This document shows, piece after piece, positions 28,101-39,600 of a stretch of 64,000 bases of DNA. The stretch is from Monosporascus cannonballus (Eukaryota > Ascomycota > Sordariomycetes > Xylariales). Position 1 is the first letter of the stretch; each line of letters begins with the position of its first letter. The notes beneath the pieces were generated by a model. The model was not told the DNA's origin. It ran no database searches and was given only the letters and a program-made list of their open reading frames with translations. Both the position numbers and the translations under genes were made by a program. The DNA lies in NCBI GenBank assembly GCA_004154925.1, contig QJNS01000006.1, positions 372,001 through 436,000 of the forward strand, given 5' to 3'.

Positions 28101-28630
28101 TCTTCCTCTAATTTTTTTATTCCTTTAATTAATTTAATGTATGTTCTTTTTTCAAAATTGGTACAATTTTCTTCTTTAACACTTCCTGTTAAAAACGTAA
28201 ACGTTTTATCCAACTAATAAGTTCTTTCGTTTTTTTCCTAGGGGCCTTTTAATATGCCATTAAGGTATCCTCCGCTTTTTGTTACTTTTTTTTCAGACAA
28301 TCGTATAATTCGCCTAGTTTTGTTAAAAAATTTATAGTTAAAATGTCGCAAGTTAAACGTTAACGACAAATACAACAATTACAACTTAGAATATCGGAAA
28401 TAAAAAAACAGTCGGTTTCGCCTAGACGAATACAATTGGAATAAGGAAAGGTCTTAATGATAATATTTTTTAATCGAATTAACTCGAACGTTACACGTTT
28501 CGCGTTAATTTAATCGAAGTTTTTTTTCTAGATACAGCCTGTTATGATAAAATCAGCTAGGACATTCCCAACTTTCTTTAATATAACAAAATAGCGATTT
28601 ACGATTCTTATCTTTGGAATAAATATCCTT
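22171..28630 (+). pseudogene. Decayed gag-pol of family 2 chromovirus
   Basis: Leader 22171-22390 matches the leader of the minus-strand element at 35-43 kb. Gag runs to about 23700 and has a zinc knuckle near 23555-23595 (FNCSKKGYFKSEC; His replaced by Tyr). Reverse transcriptase lies at about 25440-25650 (GLINAPASFQNLI, then FVYFDNMFIYLK, where the catalytic YLDD has become YFDN). RNase H is near 26050-26100. Integrase runs from about 26580 to 27450 (HENPLYGYQKIFK, CNICNKAKAVRYKPYGLLQP, STAYYLQTDG). A chromodomain at about 27785-27960 includes KYLVKWINYPP and EPFKYLANTTDL. Stops are TAA/TAG at former Gln or Trp codons. Confidence 0.85.
27920..28506 (-). pseudogene. Antisense ORF relic downstream of pol (family 2, plus-strand copy)
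   Basis: Opposite to pol, a frame starts near 28506 and ends at TAA 27920-27922, overlapping the pol 3' end tail to tail. It encodes a Cys-rich part (SNCIRLG, DCFFISDILSCNCCIC, RLTCDIL), a Lys/Glu-rich coiled-coil-like middle (ELYDCLKKK, SWIKRLRF, EVLKKKIVPILKKE), and a conserved tail (FTSFDWNAVSLDLSGGPLLLAT, then ETVGQDFG). The same order of motifs occurs in the minus-strand element at 36.0-36.6 kb. In-frame interruptions are mostly TAA. A role as a zinc-binding, self-associating retroelement accessory protein is inference only. Confidence 0.65.
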
Positions 28631-28645
28631 GAAAAGGGAAAATAA
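28631..28645 (+). other. Polypurine tract of family 2 element
   Basis: GAAAAGGGAAAATAA immediately precedes the TGTTA start of the 3' LTR. The two minus-strand family 2 copies have the equivalent purine run just inside their 3' LTRs (35823 onward and 52253 onward, read on the minus strand). It would prime plus-strand DNA synthesis. Confidence 0.7.
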
Positions 28646-29064
28646 TGTTATGGGAATAGGGGTTCCTGTTTCGAAAAGACCAACCTTTAAAGCCTAACGT
28701 AAGCCTGTTACAAGAAAACCTCGGAATAGGAAATTTGGCCCTTTCCTGTAATCTAAGTAATCTAGGTAATCTGGATTAAATTACATAAATTACGTAAATT
28801 TACAATACACTTATTTTAAAAATTGGGATATATAATAAATCGGTTTCTTATATAAATAGCACCCACTTAGTTTCGTTCCTTAACTATTAATCTAAGCTTT
28901 TAATATAAAGGTAACTGTATCGTTCTTAAATTAAAGAAAAAGTACTTAAATCTTTTTAACGAACAGATTATTAAATTATTCCTCGCTTTATTATTACCTG
29001 CAAATCAAGACCCTTTTCGGATACTGCTTATACCTGAAGGTAGATGTATAACAGGTTCGTTAAA
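28646..29064 (+). repeat. Family 2 3' LTR
   Basis: Starts TGTTATGGGAATAGG and ends GGTTCGTTAAA, corresponding to the GGTTYGTTACA end defined by the other copies; 419 bp. Family 1 pol sequence follows immediately, so this element was inserted into, or recombined with, a family 1 copy. Confidence 0.8.
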
Positions 29065-32000
29065 ATTACTTAAAGGAATAAAATATAAAAAAATTATTAA
29101 AGAAAAATACGACGTATTATTATTATAATTAAAGCAAAATTTAAATAATTAAATCACAATTTAAAATAATAATCTGAAAGGTTAAAAGTTTTAATTAATA
29201 TATTATCATATTATTATTAATAAAAGTAATTTTTTAAAAAGAATTCGATATAACACTATTAAAGTATAATAAATAAAATTATAAAATAATTTAAAAAATG
29301 TTTATTTACAAAGATTTACCTTATTTATAACTTTAACGGAAAACATTATGCATTTTTATAAAATATTTGAAAAATCGGTTTAAAAAAGCATAAATTCAAT
29401 TTTCGAAACTTTTTGTAAAATACTTTATATTTTTCGTACCTAAGAAAAACAGAAAATTACAATTTATAATTAATAATTGTTAATTAAATAATATTACGGT
29501 TAAAAATTAAATATTATTATTTTTAACTATTGAAATAAAAATCCGATTTCACGGAATTAAAGAATTTAAAATATTTAGTTTTAAAAATAAATATAACTTC
29601 ATTAAAATTAAAAATAAATACGAATAAAAAGAATTTAAAACGAAATACGAATTATTTAAGTATTTAGTTACCTTAATAAGATTTATAAGCGTATTAATAA
29701 TATTTTAACGGATGATAAATTATATATTACGAGAATACCTTAACGTTTTTGTTGTATATTATCTTAATAATATTCTTATTTGCTTAAAAATAGAAGAAGA
29801 ACATACAAAACACGTTTATAAACTTTTTCAAGCTTTATAAAACGACAAACTATTAATTAACGCAGAAAAATATTAATTCTATAAATGAAAAATAAAATAC
29901 TTAAAATATATTATCACCCTAGGGTATATCAAAATAAACTCCAAGAAAATCGCTGTAGTTACAGAATGGCAAACGCTAATAACAGTCAAGGAGAAAAAGA
30001 ATTCAAATGGACACTACAAACGGAAAAGTTATTTCAGAAAATTAAAAATACGATTACCAACGAACAGATATTAATTATGTACGATCTAGCACGCCTCGTC
30101 GAATTAAAAACCGATATTTCGGATTATGCGTTAGACGTAATAATTGGATAACGAAATAATTAAGATAAATTGTATTTTATCGCATTTTTTCGTATAAGCT
30201 AAAAAGAACCAAATTTAATTACGGCATTCCAAATAAGGAATTTATAGTTATTATTATGGCTTTTTGGAAATTTAAACATTTTTTAAATGAAATTTCTATT
30301 AGATTAAAGTTTATACGAATTATTAAAATTTTATCCGTTTTATTACAACTAAAAGACTTACGAAATAATAATTACGGTAGGTAAAAAAAATAACGAATTT
30401 CGATTTTGGTATTATCTATAAAAATGGTTTAAAAAATAACAAAGTAAACGTTTTAAATAAACGATTAGATTTTTTTAAAAAACTAATGAAAGTTAATTAT
30501 ATAATTTTCGATATTTCGTTAAAAAGATATTTACGCTTATACCATATTATAATAATACGAGTTATATTATATAATATATAATAAAAAATTAAAAAACATA
30601 GCGACAGTTTCTTAAAAAACGAAAAAAATAAATAAATTATAAATTTTTAGAAAGGCTTAAATAAATTTAATACGTAATATACAATTATTAATTATGTGAA
30701 TAATTAAAGATTTATAAAATATTAAAATAATTTTAACGTATTTATTAACTTTTTAAAACAGAAATAGTAATTTAAAAAATAAGAAAATAATATATGGTTT
30801 TATAATAAGGTTAAACAATAGTAATATAAATCTTATAAAAACATATATTTTTTTAAGTTTTAAATAAGTATAAAACTTAATTACTATATATTTTGTTATT
30901 AAACCTTTTTTATCCGAAAATTCAATAATAATAATATATTCCGCTAATATTTTCGTTATTATCGATCGATTTACGATGTTCTTTTATTTTTTACATTATT
31001 AACAAAATATTAATACCGAATAAATAATATATATTCTTTTTTAGAAATATTTCAAATATGTACGAATTGTTATACGAAATTGTTTCTAATAAAAGAATTA
31101 CTTTTACCTTAGAACTTGGTAAAGTTTTATAATATAAATTAATTTAAGTTATAAATATTTTGATGTATTTAAATTATAAGTAAATAAACAGATAAAACCA
31201 TTAAATTAATATTAAATATTTATTTATAGTATTATAATAATTAGAAACAAAACAATTAAAAAATATTTATTATTCAATTAATTTATAATATTATTTAATA
31301 TAAAACTATTAAACTACTTTTAACTAAGGTGAATTTTAAATTTACACCTAAAATATATAAATTCGTATATAATAAATTTGTTAATATTAAACTAAGATTT
31401 ACGTTAAAACAACTTAAATAATTGTATCAAAAAATAAAAACGGAATTAAAATTTGTACCAAATTAAATAAATAAGTATTATAACCGGAAAGAATTATGGA
31501 AATTAATTTTCGAAAAAGGAAAAATGGTTTATTTTGTTATAAAAATATTTAAATAAAACGATTTAATAAAGAACTTGATTGTAAATATATCGGTTTATAT
31601 AAACTCGCTAAAAGGATTGTAAAAAACAATTATTAATTAAAAGTTTTATTTAAAGTTAAATTTTTATTAAACATTTTACGTTTTTATATTTAAAGTAATA
31701 ATAAATATTATTAAAGTTTATACGAAACGAAATAATGCAAAGGTAAAATACGAAATCGTATATAAAGTGGAAAAGGTTTTTAACGTACGAAAAAAAAGGA
31801 TTTACATAATATTTAATTAAATGGAAAAAATATCCAAATTTCGAAAATATCTAAGAATTAGCAAAAGAATCTTATAAACGTTTAACGCCTATTAAAAAAC
31901 TTTTACTAGCAATATCGGAATTGCTAGAAATAATAATATTTTAATTTACGGCTTTTAAAATAATCGCAAAAAACCAGTTAATTAAATTATAAAGAATAAA

Positions 32001-32496
32001 TAATGTAACGGCGGAAATTCCGGCGGAAGTTTATTTTTAACGTTTTTACTTTTCCATTTTTTTAATGATTATAATTTTTGTTATGCTATTTTAACGCTTT
32101 TAAACTTAAAAAGGCTTTTTATTTACGAAAACAAATTAAACGCATAACAACTTTATTTATTTTTTATTAATAACGTCTTTGGAACTTAAAAAATCTTTTT
32201 TCCGTAATTATTTCTTTACGTTTTAAATATTGGTTTTTGGTATAAATATTCTTTAACGAAAATAAGAAAATATTTATTCCGTCGTACGGATAATTACGTT
32301 TTACATAAGCCTTATATTTCGCAATGTCTTTTATTATATTATATTTTCAATTTTTTAAAAATATAAAAAATATAGCATAACTTTAAAATTAAATTCATTA
32401 AAAACAAAAAGCAGGTTTTATTATCAAACTGTAAAAGATAAATTTTAACGACGAATTTTAATAATACGATCCGATATGGTTAAAAAAATGGCATCT
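29065..32496 (+). pseudogene. Decayed 3' part of family 1 pol
   Basis: Begins in the protease/reverse transcriptase region (aligning with about 10840 of the complete copy). Reverse transcriptase lies near 29430-29800 (YLNVFVVYYLNNILI). RNase H follows near 30060-30150 in the best-preserved frame (ELKTDISDYALDVIIG), which belongs to an 88-codon open stretch at 29885-30151. Integrase is at about 30600-31350 and a chromodomain relic at about 31740-31870 (YEIVYKVEKVFNVRKK). The 5' half of the element is missing; family 2 sequence lies there instead. Confidence 0.78.
31880..32335 (-). pseudogene. Antisense ORF relic downstream of pol (family 1, 29-33 kb copy)
   Basis: Minus-strand frame AYVKRNYPYDGINIFLFSLK followed by NIYTKNQYLKRKEIITEKRF and KINKVVMRLICFRK. 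It aligns almost residue by residue with the frame at 58376-58996. The stops at YxxKINKV and FRKxKAF fall at positions where CAA would have been. Function unknown. Confidence 0.65.
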
Positions 32497-32845
32497 TGTA
32501 ACTAAAACAAGACCTAAGTAAATTAAATTACGTAATAAGTATTTAATGAAAATTAATTAAATACGAGTAAATAACCGTTTAATTAAGTATTATTAAGTAA
32601 ATTATGAAATTAAATTTAATTAAGCAAAAAAGTTAATTATATAAAATTAAATAATATATAAATATGTTCGTTTTTATAATTTAAATAATAATAGTTTATA
32701 ATAAAATATCGTTACCTAAAACACTTTTGATATTACGAAACGTAATTAATTATCATATTTATTATTCAAAATCTTACGATACTTTTGCTAATGTAAACTC
32801 GTACAACTTAAGTTTAATAATTCGTTAAACCGCAAAGCCGTTATA
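32497..32845 (+). repeat. Family 1 3' LTR, diverged
   Basis: The second half clearly matches family 1 LTRs (GTTACCTAAAACACTTTTG, TTACGAAACGTAATTA, ending AAAGCCGTTATA). The first half is a divergent U3 whose start, TGTAACTAAAACAAGACC, is my best guess. It abuts the leader of a minus-strand family 2 element. Confidence 0.6.
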
Positions 32846-33025
32846 AATAAGTAATAAATTGATGAATTTAATTATTTATCCTTTACTAATTAGTAATAAA
32901 AATCGTGTATGTTATTTATTTTTTAAATGTCGTTTTATATTATCGTTTATATTAAGTTTAAAAAAATTTATTCTTTAATTAGGCGGGAAATTATTCGTCG
33001 GCTATTAATTAAAAAATTATTAAAA
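32846..33025 (-). repeat. Leader fragment of a family 2 element
   Basis: Aligns with 42110-42290, the untranslated leader just inside the 5' LTR of the complete minus-strand family 2 element. The rest of that internal region is absent. The plus-strand open frame here (32927-33196) is a by-product of leader and LTR sequence, not a gene. Confidence 0.65.
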
Positions 33026-33439
33026 TGTAACAAACCTGCTATATATTTATCTAAAGGTATAAGTAATCTCCGATATAAGTTTTTTTTGGCTGATAATAAT
33101 AAAGTAAAAAATAATATAAAATTTTATTCGTTAAAAAAATTTATGGATTTTTTCTTTAATCAGAAAACGAGGCTTTTAAGTAAAAACTTAAATTAATAAC
33201 TAAGTAGCGAAAGCTAAGTAAGTGTTATTTATATAAAAAACCGGTTCACTATATATCCATCCTTTTCTAAGTAAGTATGTCGTAAATCTATTAGATCTAT
33301 ATAATCTGGTCCCAAAGCACCTAGATCAACCAGATCACCTTAAAAGCCAAGCCTCCCCGTCCGAAATTTAGCCTTGTTAGGTCTGCACTAGGTCTTAAAG
33401 GTTGGTCTCTTCGGAATAGGAACTTCTGTTCCTGTAACA
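33026..33439 (-). repeat. Family 2 LTR (5' LTR of a truncated element)
   Basis: On the minus strand it starts TGTTACAGGAACAGAAGTTCC and ends GGTTTGTTACA; 414 bp. The part nearest 33240-33439 keeps C and G at many sites that are mutated in the other copies, so RIP is weak at this end, next to the normal-composition island. Confidence 0.8.
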
Positions 33440-33639
33440 CGAAATTAGTAATAAATAACGGGCTTTAAGAAATATTTTGCGTAATAACGTTATATAAATT
33501 TCTTTAAAAATTTACCGAAAGGTTTTATTTAAAAACGTAATTAATTATTAAGCTTATTTGAGAAATATATAGCTAAAGTAACGCCGAATTAATTTAAAAG
33601 TAGCAGAAAACGATATTGTAAATCGGGCTTTAGTACTTA
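33440..33639. other. A+T-rich transition, no gene seen
   Basis: RIP-like composition without recognisable element sequence. It lies between the family 2 LTR and the un-mutated island. Confidence 0.4.
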
Positions 33640-34500
33640 AGGTGCGCTTTCGTTATAATGTTTCTAATATGCCGATTTGTACCATTAATATATGTTGGTA
33701 TAAATATCACAGCCGATGACATGGCAGGAGCTGGGTGACGTCAAGACTCTGGGGTGCTGTATATCTCTTTGATTGACAGCGTTTCCGCTGTCTCTCTTCT
33801 TCTAAAAATCAAGCCATCACCACCAAAATCTTGCGTATCAGCAGAAAATAGGTGTAAATGGATATATATCGTTATATGTTGATTTAAATGGTTAGTTAGG
33901 TTCCATTTTTTCAAGAGCACGGACCTAAAAAGCGGCTGCCACTTACTGTGTGACCTTATCGCACCCGAGGAGATACTTCAAAGGGCAACGGGACGTCAGA
34001 ATAAAGGCTAGGTCAAATATCTGCTCATCATCACGGAATAGGCCGATAGCAAGGAGGTGGATCCACTGCCACTTACTCTTTAGGGCAACGGGCCAGTAGC
34101 TATTACTGAGATTTTGCTACCGACGACCTTGTGGCCATTCGTAGGATAATACCATCACCATCTAATTTTATCCGCGCTGCCACAACTTAGCACTTAACTT
34201 CTGTTCATACTTATTAGGTTGTATCATGAGTTTTGTTCTTCTCCTTCACTCAAATGTGAACGGCATATTCCAGGCTACACAACATGATACGAACACTTAG
34301 ATAGGAAAGACACGGTCTGGTCCGGAAAAACCTATAAAGCGAGGTCGGCCGAGGTATTGCCGGGATGAAGTCAGCGGACAGTTCTATTTGATTACATAAT
34401 AATAACCAATCTAAGATATCTGAGGAAGAGCACAGACAGTCGGAGTGCAAAAGTCTCGGTTTAGTCACCACATCGCATGTGCTTGACTATGAACTTTTAA
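33640..34500. other. Normal-composition island, no recognised gene
   Basis: About 0.86 kb with ordinary base composition and normal CpA/TpG. Two short motifs recur: CTGCCACTTACT near 33938 and 34066, and AGGGCAACGGG near 33981 and 34081. A plus-strand frame near 34310-34370 reads TRSGPEKPIKRGRPRYCRDE, which resembles an AT-hook (core RGRP), but no full gene can be built around it. It may be a fragment of single-copy DNA or a gene relic. Confidence 0.45.
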
Positions 34501-35130
34501 GTTTGCTTATAAATAACTCCACGGATTTAAATTGTATTTATATAAAACTTAAAATAGTATATAAATATATCATTTTTGTACGTAAATATTTTAATAAATT
34601 TCAAATTTCCGTTTAATTGCATATTATATACGCAATATTAATTAAACTATCCAAAAAATAAAAATTTAATATTTTATATTTTATATAAACGTTATAAATC
34701 GGTTTTTTTTAAATTCAATCTTCAAAAAGCGTATTATTTTAAAATACAATAAATATTTAACATATATAAAAAGATCATAAATTAAAGATATATTCGTTAA
34801 GTTGTAAACAGTTAAACATTTTTAAAATTTTATACAAAATTTCATTACATAATATAAAAGCCAAATTGTATATATAAAAAATAAAGAAATTTTAACAAGT
34901 TGCTTATGTAAATATATTTTTTAATAATGAAAATAAAATTTTTATATATATTATATTACATAAGTTATTTGTATTTTTAATTTTTCTCGATTTTTACATT
35001 TTGTTTAAGCTATTACTATATTTGGTTAGCGTATTTATATTAAAAACTAAATAGGCTCAATATTATAAAATGTAAATATTTATGATATATTATGTTGTAC
35101 TTTATTATTATTATATAAAGTTATAGAGAT
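34501..35130. other. A+T-rich stretch, nothing recognised
   Basis: Low-complexity A+T-rich DNA. It keeps somewhat more TG/CA than the retrotransposons, so it may be AT-rich intergenic DNA rather than a RIP-mutated repeat. No reading frame, LTR or RNA gene is seen. Confidence 0.4.
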
Positions 35131-35379
35131 ATTTAAGTTGCAAATGTATGAGTTTGTATGGAAAAACGGGGTTTACCAAGACTTTTGCATCCCCACTGGA
35201 AATGTGGGCCGCCTATTTGACCCTATTCTCGCCCCTTTTGGGGCCCCTTTTCTAACTCCTATTCTAACCCCCTATTCCAACCTTTAAATACACCCATTTT
35301 ACGATACTAACGACGGATAAAGCATCAAATGCCCTGTTGGCTGTTATTATAAAAGAATTTTAGACAAAAGTATTAGCGA
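35131..35379. other. Short G/C-containing segment with C-tract repeats
   Basis: Contains CCTATTCT-type repeats and GCCCCTTTTGGGGCCCCTTTT with a GGGGCCCC palindrome (about 35220-35280). It forms the left flank of the family 2 insertion and would join directly to 42734 before that insertion. Confidence 0.4.
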
Positions 35380-35384
35380 TAAAC
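35380..35384. repeat. Target-site duplication TAAAC (left)
   Basis: TAAAC precedes the first LTR base. The identical TAAAC follows the right LTR at 42729-42733. Confidence 0.85.
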
Positions 35385-35822
35385 TGTAATGAACCTGTTA
35401 TATATCCACCTGGAGGTATAAGTAATATCCGAAAAGGGTTTTAATTTGTAAGTAACAATAAGGCGAAAAATAATTTAGTAATTTGTTCGTTAAAAAGATT
35501 TACATATTTTTCCTTTAATTAGAGAATAATATAATTACCTTTGATTAAAAGCTTAAATTAATAACTAAGGAACGAAAATTAAGTAAGTATTATTTATATA
35601 AAAAATCGATTTATTATATATCCTAATTCCTAAAGTGAATATATCGTAAATTTATATAATTTATATAATTGATATAATCTGGTCCCAAATTATTTAAATT
35701 ATTTAAATTAATTAGATTACTTTTGAAAATTAAATTTCCTTATCCGGGGTTTAGCCGTAATAAGTTTGCGTTAAGCCTTAAAAATTAATTTTTTCGAAAT
35801 AGGAACCCTTATTCCTATAATA
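35385..35822 (-). repeat. Family 2 3' LTR (left)
   Basis: On the plus strand it runs TGTAATGAACC...CCTATAATA, originally TGTAACGAACC...CCTGTAACA; 438 bp. It differs from the right LTR mainly by transitions. Confidence 0.88.
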
Positions 35823-36019
35823 TTATTTCTCTTTTTTAAAGATTTTTATCCTAAAGATAAAAACCGTAGGTAATTATTTCGTTTTATTAGAAAAGTTTTT
35901 TGAAAATATTTTAATTAATTTTATTATAATAAGCCGTATTCGAAAGGAAAAAAAAACCTCGTTTAAATTAACGCGATTTTCGTAACGTTTGAATTAAATT
36001 AATTAAAAAATTTGGCGTT

Positions 36020-36610
36020 AAAATTTTCCTTTATTTTAATTATATTCGTTTTGGTAAACCCGAATATTTTTTTACTTTGGACGTCTTAAGTTATAATTAT
36101 TGTATTTGTTGCCAGCGTTTAATTTATGACGTCCTAATTATGAATTCCCTAATAAAATTAAACGAAAAACGTGACCGCTTAAAGAAAAAGTAGCGGGAAA
36201 TTAAGGATAACTTTATGGCATACCAAAAGGTTGCCGAAAAGGAATTAGATAATTTGCGTTAACGTTAAAAAGAAACGTTCCGTCGACGGAAAGAAAAATT
36301 TTAAAAGTTTATCGGTCGATTAAGGCGTTTCCGCCTTTAATAAGAAATGTTAAAAAAAAAGGTCGTAATTATTTTGAAAAAGGAAAAAGAATTAAATTGG
36401 TTGGAAAAATAAAAAAGGTTGGAAAAAGAGCGACGTCGAATAAAGGTGAAATAAATGCAATTTATTTCCAAAATAGATACCGTTATGGAAACGTTAATTT
36501 CTTTCGACTAGAACGCCGTAAGGTTGGATTTAAACGGAAAACCGTTATTATTTGCGATTTTAACTATATTAAAAACGGTCGGTTAAGATTTTAGCGGTAA
36601 AACGTCTTAA
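36020..36610 (+). pseudogene. Antisense ORF relic downstream of pol (family 2, minus-strand copy)
   Basis: Plus-strand frame opposite to pol, continuous for about 190 codons with one apparent one-base frame change near 36030. Key segments in order: GKPEYFFTLDVLSYNYCICC, DVLIMNSLIKLNEKRDRLKK, REIKDNFMAYQKVAEKELDN, KETFRRRKEKF, EMLKKKVVIILKKEKELNWL, KRLEKERRRIKVK, FISKIDTVMETLISFD and NAVRLDLNGKPLLFAI. Every in-frame stop is TAA or TAG at a position where Gln or Trp is expected; for example TAG stands in for TGG in SFD-W-NAV, which is intact in the 28-kb copy. Basic, probably coiled-coil, with an N-terminal Cys cluster. Unknown function. Confidence 0.7.
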
Positions 36611-39600
36611 TTAAATCCATTATATCCGTTAAATAATTAAATAATTCCCAAATATTTTCCTTATGTAAATATTTTTCTTATTTAATTAAATATTAAATTC
36701 CGTTTTTAATTATTTTAAAATTTAATATTTATTTGATTTCGTATTTGTCGGAATTTTTTTAAATTTTAAATTCGTTTTTAATAAGGCGTTTTTAAATATT
36801 AATTTAAGTAAAAAAATATGGAAAATAAGATATATTTTTATATTTTTGGATAACGATAATTGGTAATTAATTTTAAAAATAATTTTATTAATTTTAAACG
36901 GATTAAATTTTTTAAAATTAAGTTTATCGTTAAGTTTTTTTATTTTAATTTATAAAATATTTAAGGTTACGTTTTATTTTTAATATAATAAATAAATTTT
37001 ATTTCCTTTTATTAAAATTAATTTTTTAATTTTTTTCTTAATATAATATTAAGTTATCCGTTATTATAACAATTATAATTTATTTTGGAAACGGGTTTAA
37101 ATTATCTTGATTTTTGTTATTAACATTTTTATTTTTAAAGTAATTATAATAATCTTTAACGTTTTGTTAAATAATTATTTAAGTTGTTTCGTTTTTATAT
37201 TATTTCCGTATAGAGCTATATAAAAAAATATATTTATATCCTTATTAATAAATATATTATAAATAATTTATATTAATAGTAAAACTTTTATTTAATTATT
37301 TTATTAATAATTAATATAATTTCGCAAATATTATTTTAAAGTTTAATTAAATTATTTTATTTAATTATCCGTTTAAAGATAATATGTTATTAAAAATTTA
37401 AATTTAATACCGATTTATTTAAAGAAATTAATGCCAAATTTAAAGATAAATAATATATTTTTATCAGAAATAATTTTTTCTGGTATTCCGTATTTATCTA
37501 AATAATGTTTAATAAAAGTATATATTAATTATTTTGCCGTTACGTTTTTTTTAAAAGATAAAAAGTACTTACACTTAATAAATTTATTAATAATTATTTA
37601 TATTTTGTTATATTTAATTTTAATAATTAGATTTTTAAATAAAAATAAATTAATAATAAAATTTTAAATTATAATATTTTATGCCTTATTAGGAATATCT
37701 GTAAATTATAATAATTTATAAGGCTTATAACGTATTATTTTAGCCTTATTATAAATATTATAATTTTTAATAATTTTTTTAATTATTCGGTGTAATTTTG
37801 AAAAATTATATTTTTCCCGTAATCGTCGAATAATTTTAAAAAAATTTTGATATCTATATAATAAGTTTTTGTAAAATTCTTTTATAAATTATTCTTATTA
37901 ACCTTTTAAAATATAAATTTTGTTATGGTATAATAATTAATCTTTTGGTTATTTTTTTAATTATTAGATTTTTTTTATTTTTTTATATCGTAAAAATCCT
38001 GGAATCGTATTAAAAGTTTAGAGGTTAATTCTTTTATTATTTTATATAATTATATAATATTATTTTGGTTATATTATAATATTTGCATATTCTTTTTAGG
38101 AATTTTAGAATTATAATCGCTTTTATAATTAAAAATATTTATTTAAATATTTTTTTAATATAATATATTTTAAAATTGAATTTTAATAAAAAAATTATTT
38201 AAGCCTTATATTTTTTATTTAATTTTTATACTTTTATAAATTAAGTAAAGTTTTTATAATTAAAGTAAATATCGCAAGGTTTTTTTGTTTTATTAAAAAA
38301 AAGGCTTTTATTCCTTAAAAGTATTAATAATTGTTAATAATTTTTTATCGTAAATCGGGTATTTAAATTTTGTATTTCGGAATATTTTTAAATAATATAT
38401 TATTAAATATTATTTGCCGTTATTTTTTAATTGTTTTAAGATAACATTTAATATATAGTTTAAAGTATCCGTTTTTAGGCGTTTCCTTTTGTTGGCGTTA
38501 GGTAATCTTATTATAAGTCCGTTAATAATTACATTTTTTAAAATTTAAAACGTTTTTTCGTTTTTTCTAAAAGTTCAATTCTTTTTTTACGTATTCCTTG
38601 GTAATAAATTTCGTTAATAACTTAATTATATTTCTGTATTCCTTAATTAAGTTATGTACGTAACCCGTAAATTTTAAGATTTGCCGGATATTTATAACGG
38701 TTACCTTATTAGAAATAAGTTAATTCTTAATTATTTCCATTTTAAAACGTTAAATTTGAATTTGGCCGGAGATAAAAATATATTTTAGAAAGTTTAGTTT
38801 TTGCGTATGCCATATGTTTTTGGCTGGGTTAATTCGGATATTTGCTTTGTGCAAAGTTTTAAGTACTTGGGCGATATATTCTTTATGTTTTTTTAAAATT
38901 TTGGAATAAATAAGGATATTATTAAAGTAAACGAATATAAATTTATTTAGAAATTTCTTAAACGTAATTATAATTAAACGTTAAAAATTAGCGGAAATAT
39001 TAATAAATTTTATAAGTATTATTTTACATTCGTAAAATCCATATATTATTTTAAATATTATTTTTTATTTTTCTTTTTTAATTATTTTAATACGGTAATA
39101 ACCGTTTCGGAAATTAAATGCAATAAACCGTTTTGATTTATTAACATTTTCTTTTAATATATTTATAAAAGTTAAAAGATATCCGTTTTTAATCGTAATA
39201 TTATTTAATTATTTATAATTAATTATTTTTTTAAAAATTAGGTTTCCATTTTCGTTAAATTTTTGCTTTTAATCTTTGGTTTTTAATATTATAAGGACGG
39301 GATACCTAATTAAGGAATTAAAAGGTTAAATATATTTTTTTTAAATCGAATTAAATATTTTTTTATAAAGTTTTTAATTTGTTAAGATTTATATAATAAA
39401 TTTTATAAAATTTAAAATGGTATTTTTCCTTAATAGGTATTTTATGATTTTATTAGTTATAAGGTAATAATTCGTAATTCTTTTTATTTTTAAATAATTT
39501 CTTAAACCGTTAATACTTAGATAATACTGTAAAAAGTTAATTTATAATCTGGATTTTTTTAATAATATAATAAATTTTTTAATTATTTTTTTTGCATAAT

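Noticed and set aside
32927..33196. 89-codon plus-strand open frame
   Set aside because: It lies across the leader and LTR of a minus-strand family 2 element and aligns base for base with non-coding leader/LTR sequence at 42.2-42.5 kb.
1..33439. Any CRISPR array, rRNA or tRNA gene in the A+T-rich region
   Set aside because: Repeats seen are LTRs and decayed retroelement sequence; no spaced short repeats and no cloverleaf with A and B boxes. A GGTTCGAATCC-like string near 55915 lies inside gag.
35396..35822. Family 2 LTR starting at TGTTATATATCC
   Set aside because: Alignment of six copies shows conservation extends 11 bases further out to TGTAATGAACC, and only that end gives the TAAAC duplication and equal 438-bp LTRs.
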